From the NCBI GenBank assembly GCA_024653385.1, contig JANLFZ010000051.1, positions 1 through 11,426 on the forward strand: a stretch of 11,426 nt of DNA. Reading direction: 5' to 3'. This DNA is from Thermoguttaceae bacterium. GTDB lineage: Bacteria > Planctomycetota > Planctomycetia > Pirellulales > Thermoguttaceae. The notes beneath the pieces were generated by a model that saw only the letters and a list, made by a program, of their open reading frames with translations, ran no database searches and was not told where the DNA came from. Below are positions 7,285 to 11,426 of the stretch, piece by piece. The number at the start of each line of letters is the position of its first letter. Position 1 is the first letter of the stretch. The translations under genes were made by a program, and so were the position numbers.

Positions 7285-8712
7285 ATGCGCTGCACCGTCT
7301 TGTCGTTCTTGTGGGTCGCGGCCGTCGGCGCGGCCACCGTTGTCCAAGCCGCGGACCTCCTGGTGGGCGTGGCCGCCACCGACATCACGCCCGACCGGCC
7401 CGTGGCTCTCTCCGGGCAGATGCACACGCGCATCGCGCGCGAGATCGAGAGCCGGCTGCGTGCCGAGGCCGTGGCCATCGAGACGCGCCAGGCGGACCAA
7501 TCGCTCGATCAGGCGGTGATGGTGTCTTGCGACCTCGTGGTGATTCCGCGCGAGGTGCTTGCCAAGATCCGCCAGCGCCTGAAGGACCGCGCGCCGGGGC
7601 TCGATCCGATGAAACTCTTCGTCGGCGGGACGCATACCCACACCGCGCCGGTGCTCGAGCAAGACTCGTACGATCTTCCCAAGGAGGGAATCGTCCAGCC
7701 GGTCGAGTACGTCGAGTTTCTTGCCGACCGCGTGGCCGACGTGGCGGCGAAGGCGTGGGCGGCGCGCAAGCCGGGGGCGGTGGGATGGGGCTTGGGCCAC
7801 GCCGTCGTCGCGCAGAACCGCCGCGCGGTGTACGCCGACGGACACGCCCAAATGTACGGCGCCACCGACGTGCCCGAGTTCCGCAACATCGAAGGCTACG
7901 AAGACCACGGCGTCGAGGTGCTGTTCTTCTGGGACCGCCAGAAGCGGCTCTTGGCCACCGCAATCAACGTGGCTTGCACCGCCCAGGAGGTCGAAGGCCG
8001 ATCGACGGTCAACGCCGACTTCTTTCACGAGGTGCGCGAGAAGCTGCGCAAGCGGCACGGCCAGGACCTCGTGGTGCTGGGGTGGATCGGGGCGGCGGGC
8101 GATCAGTCGCCGCACCCCATGTTCCGCAAGCGGGCCGAAGAGCGGATCGTCCGCCTCCGCGGGGTGACGCGCCTGGAGGAGATCGCGCGCCGGCTGGTCC
8201 GGGCCGTCGACGATGCCTACGAAATCGCCGAGAAGGACATCCGCGCCGACGTGCCGTTGGTCCATCGCGTCGAGGAGCTGAAGCTGCCCGTGCGCCTCGT
8301 CACCGAGGCCGAGATGGCCGAAGCCAAGGCCAAGGTCGAGGCCCTCTCGAAAGACCCCCGCGAGCGCCGCGTGATGGTCTGGCATCAGGAGGTGGTCGAT
8401 CGCTACCATCGCCAGAAGACCAACCCGCACTACCCGGCGGAAATCCATGTGCTCCGCCTGGGCGACGTGGCCATCGCGACCAATCCCTTCGAGCTGTTCA
8501 CCGACTTCGGCATTCAGATGAAGTCGAAGAGCCGGGCCGAGCAGACGTTCGTGATTCAGTTGGTCGGCCCCGGCGGCTACGTGCCCACGCCCAAGGCCGT
8601 GCGCGGCGGGGGCTATAGCGCGATCGCCGAGAGCAACGAGGTTGGCCCCGAGGGCGGGCAGGCCCTGGTCGACCGCACGGTCGAGCTGATCAACGGCCTG
8701 TGGCCGAAGTGA
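7285..8712 (+). CDS. Secreted neutral/alkaline ceramidase-like hydrolase (PF04734-type N-terminal domain)
   Basis: 475 aa. Signal peptide residues 1-22, cleavage VQA-AD. The mature start DLLVGVAATDITPDRPVALSG is typical of the neutral/alkaline non-lysosomal ceramidase N-terminal family. Further landmarks are GGTHTHTAP (H117, H119; zinc-site region), GAAGDQSPHP (G272-D-Q-S275-P, matching the catalytic-Ser GDxSP motif), FELFTDFG (the position where family members have a zinc-binding Glu), and GGYVPTPKAVRGGGYS (the Tyr-containing C-terminal loop). Characterised family members hydrolyse the amide of ceramide. The protein is shorter than classic bacterial ceramidases (about 650 aa) and lacks their C-terminal Ig-like domain. 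Planctomycetes also encode many copies, so the substrate may be another amide or ester. Around residue 231 a Cys (NVACTAQEVEG) replaces the His expected as a zinc ligand. The gene lies 84 nt after ftsH on the same strand; cotranscription is possible, but it has its own strong ribosome-binding site. Confidence 0.88.
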   Translation: MRCTVLSFLWVAAVGAATVVQAADLLVGVAATDITPDRPVALSGQMHTRIAREIESRLRAEAVAIETRQADQSLDQAVMVSCDLVVIPREVLAKIRQRLKDRAPGLDPMKLFVGGTHTHTAPVLEQDSYDLPKEGIVQPVEYVEFLADRVADVAAKAWAARKPGAVGWGLGHAVVAQNRRAVYADGHAQMYGATDVPEFRNIEGYEDHGVEVLFFWDRQKRLLATAINVACTAQEVEGRSTVNADFFHEVREKLRKRHGQDLVVLGWIGAAGDQSPHPMFRKRAEERIVRLRGVTRLEEIARRLVRAVDDAYEIAEKDIRADVPLVHRVEELKLPVRLVTEAEMAEAKAKVEALSKDPRERRVMVWHQEVVDRYHRQKTNPHYPAEIHVLRLGDVAIATNPFELFTDFGIQMKSKSRAEQTFVIQLVGPGGYVPTPKAVRGGGYSAIAESNEVGPEGGQALVDRTVELINGLWPK

Positions 8713-8727
8713 CGTGCCGGCTTGGGG

Positions 8728-9576
8728 TTATTTCGCCTTGGTGACCGGCGTGAAGATGTCCGCGGCCGAAAGGCCCAGTTCCTTGGCCATGGCAAGGCAA
8801 TAGTCGATCTTGCCCATGTTCGGATACCGGCCGTTGGAGCCGAACGAGAACTTCACTCCGGCCTCGCGGGCGATCCGCAAGAATGGCGGCTTCGGCAGCC
8901 GATAGCCCGAGCTGATCTCCAAGGCCACCCCGTGCTTGGCGGCAGCTTGAGCCACACGGCGGACGCGCGCGGGGGTCCAAAGCACATCGTATTGGGCAGC
9001 CAAAGGCGCCGGCAGCCACGAGGTGTTCGCCAGGATGTGGATCGGCTGGCGCTCGACGATCTCGATGTGCCAGTCGACGAAGCGGTCCATGAACTTCTCG
9101 GGGTCGGCCAGATCGACCCGATCGCCGACATCCTTCTCCCACAGCTTGACCCGGCGGCCGTCCTTGCCCGGGAATGTCATCGCGTCGGTCAACACGTAGT
9201 CGAGGCGGGCAAGCATCGCGCGCGAGAAGCAGCCGGGCCAGTCGGTCCATTCGGCCTGCACGCCTCGGTAGACCCCTTTGCCTTCGAGCGACTCCAACCA
9301 GCGCCGAAGCTCGTCGTCGTTGCTGAGGATCACGGGGTACTTGTTTTCGCGGGTGCCGGCGTGCTCGACCACTCCGAACCGGACCCCCAGGCGGCGCGAC
9401 AGGTCGGCCACCAGGTCGATGGTGCTGTTGTCGAGATGGACGTGCAGATCGACCCGGGGAATTGCCTCCGCGCGTGGCGCGGACCTGGCGGGCTCGGCGC
9501 CTCGGGCAGGTCCCCGGGCGGCGGCGAGTCCGACCCCCGCAATGCCCGCCCGCAGCAAGGCTCGTCGTGTCACCAT
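8728..9576 (-). CDS. PHP-like metal-dependent hydrolase with twin-arginine signal
   Basis: 282 aa from the ATG at 9576. That start begins a textbook Tat signal, MVTRRALLRAGIAGVGLAAA (T-R4-R5-x-x-L, then an Ala/Gly-rich hydrophobic core). An alternative ATG at 9627 abuts the macrodomain stop (TGAATG) and would add 17 residues before the Tat motif. The mature region resembles PHP or amidohydrolase-type barrels: DLHVHLDN (H45, H47), VVEHAG (H72), GVQAEWTDW (E109), DYVLTDAM (about 126-133), IHILANTSWLP (H180), ALEISSGYRLP (219-228) and KFSFGSNGRYPN (242-253). In PHP phosphoesterases the last block is usually S-D-A-H; here it is S247-N-G-R250, so two ligand positions differ. A folded, exported metalloprotein is likely. 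Whether it is a phosphatase, another hydrolase or a non-enzymatic relative cannot be told. It is last in the unit after the CE15 and macrodomain genes, and convergent with the ceramidase-like gene (15 nt between stops). Confidence 0.83.
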   Translation of the reverse strand: MVTRRALLRAGIAGVGLAAARGPARGAEPARSAPRAEAIPRVDLHVHLDNSTIDLVADLSRRLGVRFGVVEHAGTRENKYPVILSNDDELRRWLESLEGKGVYRGVQAEWTDWPGCFSRAMLARLDYVLTDAMTFPGKDGRRVKLWEKDVGDRVDLADPEKFMDRFVDWHIEIVERQPIHILANTSWLPAPLAAQYDVLWTPARVRRVAQAAAKHGVALEISSGYRLPKPPFLRIAREAGVKFSFGSNGRYPNMGKIDYCLAMAKELGLSAADIFTPVTKAK

Positions 9577-9627
9577 GCGGCCCCCGGCTCTCGCGCCGGG
9601 AGCTATCGGTTGGTGGTTCGGTATCAT

Positions 9628-10218
9628 TCAGACTTCGCTTTCATCTCGGGTTTTCAGTAGGTCCATTTCGGCCTCGACGCAACGTACCAGTTCTCCCCCT
9701 TGCGCGCCGGGCAACAAGGTGATCCGGACTTCGCGGACCGCGGAATCCGCCTGGCCACGGAAGTGACGCAGCACGCCTTGGACGTAGGCCCGGGCGCACG
9801 TATCCGGCGGCACGGCAAAGATCCCCGAGCTGATGCCCGGCATGGCGACCGACGCCCAGCCGCGCTCGTGCGCGCGATCGAGGGCCGAGCAGACCGCCGA
9901 GGCGAGTTTTTCGGCCTCATCGCCCATGCCTTGCGACGGACCGACGGCGTGAATCACCCCCTTGTAGCGAAGCGCTCCGGCGGTCGTCACCACGGCGGAG
10001 CCCACGGGAACCGGGCCGTGGTCTCGCACGTAGGCGGAGCTTTCCTCCTGGAGCGACCTGCCGGCCGCTCGGGCGATCGCGCCGGCCACGCCCCCGCCGT
10101 GCGCCAGGTGCGAATTGGCGGCGTTGACGATCGCATCGACGGGTTCGTCGAGCAGATTGCCGATCGACAGGTGAAGACGCCTGCCGCCGGGCAGCTCGAC
10201 CGACTTGCGGATGCTCAT
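9628..10218 (-). CDS. Macrodomain protein (AF1521-like ADP-ribose-binding fold)
   Basis: 196 aa; ATG at 10218 chosen because GGGAGG lies 7 nt upstream. The longer open frame on this strand upstream of it only shadows the esterase gene. Most of the chain is one macrodomain: LHLSIGNLLDEPVDAIVNAAN (15-35), the Gly-rich loop HLAHGGGVAGAIARAAG (37-53), VPVGSAVVTTAGAL (70-83), KGVIHAVGP (86-94) and the phosphate loop AMPGISSGIFAVP (125-137). Macrodomains bind ADP-ribose or O-acetyl-ADP-ribose, and some remove ADP-ribose from proteins or nucleic acid. The loop reads GGGVAGAIA instead of the MacroD-type GGVDGxIH, so the Asp/His of MacroD hydrolases is absent and it resembles AF1521-type domains. There is no signal peptide, so it is cytoplasmic, unlike its exported neighbours. 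It sits 29 nt after the esterase gene and directly abuts the PHP-like gene. Confidence 0.93.
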   Translation of the reverse strand: MSIRKSVELPGGRRLHLSIGNLLDEPVDAIVNAANSHLAHGGGVAGAIARAAGRSLQEESSAYVRDHGPVPVGSAVVTTAGALRYKGVIHAVGPSQGMGDEAEKLASAVCSALDRAHERGWASVAMPGISSGIFAVPPDTCARAYVQGVLRHFRGQADSAVREVRITLLPGAQGGELVRCVEAEMDLLKTRDESEV

Positions 10219-10225
10219 GGCCTTG

Positions 10226-10231
10226 CCTCCC
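10226..10231 (-). promoter_or_regulatory. Shine-Dalgarno fixing the macrodomain start
   Basis: GGGAGG on the minus strand, 7 nt before the ATG at 10218. It immediately follows the 3' arm of the hairpin at 10232-10249. Confidence 0.75.
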
Positions 10232-10249
10232 GAAGGCCTCGGGGCCTTC
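10232..10249 (-). promoter_or_regulatory. GC-rich intercistronic hairpin abutting the macrodomain ribosome-binding site
   Basis: GAAGGCC and GGCCTTC form a perfect 7-bp inverted repeat around a 4-nt loop, extendable by a U-G pair. The 5' arm overlaps the esterase stop codon, and the 3' arm ends exactly where the macrodomain GGGAGG begins. No U-run follows, so it is not a standard intrinsic terminator. It may stabilise the upstream message or tune translation of the macrodomain gene. Confidence 0.5.
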
Positions 10250-11426
10250 AGCGTCCCTTGAGGTGCTTGTCGGCGAAGTCCAGGTACCGTTCCCAGTCGT
10301 AGTCGGTCACGTCGTGCTTGCCCCGGCGGATGTGGTAACCGATGCGGCTGGTGACGGGTTGTTCGACCGGGGGCATTTCGTCGGCTGCCAGGCCGTCGGT
10401 GCCCAGAAGGCGGTACACGGGGTCCGCCCCCTTGCACGCCAGGAACTCGCCGCGGGGATCGGCCCATTGGTCTTCTTGGGCGCTGGCGACGTAGACCGGC
10501 CGGGGGGCAATCAGCGCGATCAACTCGTGCTGGTCGACCGGCAGCTTGTCCTCGTTCTCGTTGAACTGGTTGAAGTTGTCGCAGAACCAGTGGGGGAAGA
10601 CGCGGTTGATGCGCCCGACGGTCTCGCCGAAGCGGCGCATGCTCAACGCCGCGCCGCCGCAGCCCGAGTTGTTCGAGATGACCAGGGCGAACCGTTCGTC
10701 GGTGGCCCCGGCCCAAAGCGCCGTCTTGCCGAGTCGCGAGTGGCCCATGACCGCCACGCGCTTGGCATCGACGGCCTTGTCGGTTTCGAGATAGTCCAGC
10801 GCCCGGCTCAATCCCCAGGCCCAGGCCCCGATCGAGCCCCACTCGTCCGGGGCAGGTTTGGTCTGGCCCGGCTTGTAGAACAGGGGATGGATGCCGTTCT
10901 GGAAGCCGTCGTCGAAGTCGGGATCGATGTCGCCGTAGTAGGCCGTGGCCAGCCCGTACCCCCGCGCCAGGATCTTCTCGATGGCCCAGCGGCTCTTGGC
11001 CGTACCCCGCGATTTCTCGGTGGCTTGGTTCTTCACCACGCCCTGCGCCGGGTTGTCGCGCATCCACGACTGCGAGATCGTGATGCCCGGGTCGGGATGC
11101 ACCGTGTGATTGCCGTAGAAGTTCAGCCCCAGGAAGACGGGCACGGGCTTCGTGGCCGACCGAGGCAGATAGATGAGCAGGTCCATCGCCGGCCCGGTCT
11201 CGCGTCCCGAGAACAGCACGCGCACTTCCTTGCGCACCGCCTTGCCTTCCAAGGCGTCGGGCGACATGCTCCGCACCACGAACCGCGTCGTCTTCAACCG
11301 GCCCGGCATTTTGCCGTAGACGTACGTCTCGAACAGGCGGAGCAACTCCGGCCGGCGCTTCTCGCGCCACGCGGCCGCGTCGGTCACGCGCTGGCCGTCC
11401 TGCCCGACCCGCTGGTCATGCAGGAC
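10248..11426 (-). CDS. Glucuronoyl esterase-like protein (CE15 family), 5' end outside window
   Basis: The frame is open to the window edge. The first internal start is a GTG at 11387, but upstream codons read on as VLHDQRVGQDGQR, so the true start and probably a signal peptide lie beyond 11426. Numbering from the GTG (379 residues): alpha/beta-hydrolase fold with LNFYGNHT (88-95, oxyanion-side region), GYGLATAYYGDIDPD (143-157), GAWAWGLSRALDYL, nucleophile motif GHSRLGKTALWAGA (Ser217), SNNSGCGGAAL (238-248), PHWFCDNF, AQEDQWADPRGEF (303-315) and GKHDVTDYDW with the candidate catalytic His358. GxSRxGK and DQWADPxGEF are characteristic of CE15. Glucuronoyl esterases cleave ester bonds between glucuronoxylan and lignin alcohols; bacterial members vary and some act on other uronate esters. 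A homologous acetylxylan-esterase-like label is possible but less specific. It is the first visible gene of a minus-strand unit with the macrodomain and PHP-like genes. Confidence 0.9.
   Translation of the reverse strand, partial: VLHDQRVGQDGQRVTDAAAWREKRRPELLRLFETYVYGKMPGRLKTTRFVVRSMSPDALEGKAVRKEVRVLFSGRETGPAMDLLIYLPRSATKPVPVFLGLNFYGNHTVHPDPGITISQSWMRDNPAQGVVKNQATEKSRGTAKSRWAIEKILARGYGLATAYYGDIDPDFDDGFQNGIHPLFYKPGQTKPAPDEWGSIGAWAWGLSRALDYLETDKAVDAKRVAVMGHSRLGKTALWAGATDERFALVISNNSGCGGAALSMRRFGETVGRINRVFPHWFCDNFNQFNENEDKLPVDQHELIALIAPRPVYVASAQEDQWADPRGEFLACKGADPVYRLLGTDGLAADEMPPVEQPVTSRIGYHIRRGKHDVTDYDWERYLDFADKHLKGR

Noticed and set aside
5143..8448. Very long minus-strand open frame (about 1100 codons) opposite ftsH and the ceramidase-like gene
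   Set aside because: It runs antisense across two well-recognised genes and their intergenic gap, gives a His/Arg/Val-rich sequence with no domain, and is the kind of stop-free frame expected opposite high-GC3 genes.
5547..8618. Long plus-strand frame overlapping ftsH and the ceramidase-like gene in another phase
   Set aside because: Extremely Arg/Gly/Pro-rich translation typical of a shifted frame in GC-rich coding DNA; no start signal.
10219..11370. N-terminal extension of the macrodomain frame
   Set aside because: The region is the CE15 gene in another frame. The macrodomain fold begins right after the ATG at 10218, which has its own GGGAGG.

Overview
The window looks like a high-GC planctomycete chromosome, probably from the Pirellulales or a relative. 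This is an inference from gene content. The markers are a DUF1559 prepilin-like protein with the H-X9-DG motif, a companion lipoprotein with a carboxypeptidase-regulatory-like fold, a TPR lipoprotein paired with a CRTAC1/ASPIC-UnbV propeller, a ceramidase-like secreted hydrolase, a CE15 esterase and a Tat-exported PHP-like protein. There is no rRNA, tRNA, CRISPR array, insertion sequence or phage gene. Eight coding sequences cover nearly everything; the largest gaps are about 225 bp (1601-1825) and 166 bp (5055-5220).

Layout. (A) 73-1600, minus strand: DUF1559 prepilin-like gene, then 19 nt later a small lipoprotein. (B) 1826-5054, minus strand: TPR lipoprotein followed after 1 nt by a secreted seven-repeat FG-GAP protein with a C-terminal ASPIC/UnbV domain. 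(C) 5221-8712, plus strand: membrane AAA+ zinc protease FtsH, then after 84 nt a secreted neutral-ceramidase-like hydrolase. (D) 8728-11426, minus strand: glucuronoyl esterase family protein (5' end beyond the window), then a macrodomain protein, then a PHP-like hydrolase with a twin-arginine signal. Units B and C diverge from a shared 166-bp promoter region. Units C and D converge with only 15 nt between stop codons.

Functionally the window is dominated by envelope and secreted proteins: surface or pilin-like (A), exported scaffold and propeller (B), membrane quality control and a secreted hydrolase (C), and likely polysaccharide-linked metabolism (D). No established defence, mobile or biosynthetic system is visible. 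The least explained element is unit D, where a CE15 esterase, a cytosolic-type macrodomain and an exported PHP-like protein are packed together with near-zero gaps. Several enzymes also show substitutions at positions expected to bind metal or catalyse. They are more likely lineage variants than a demonstrated new system.
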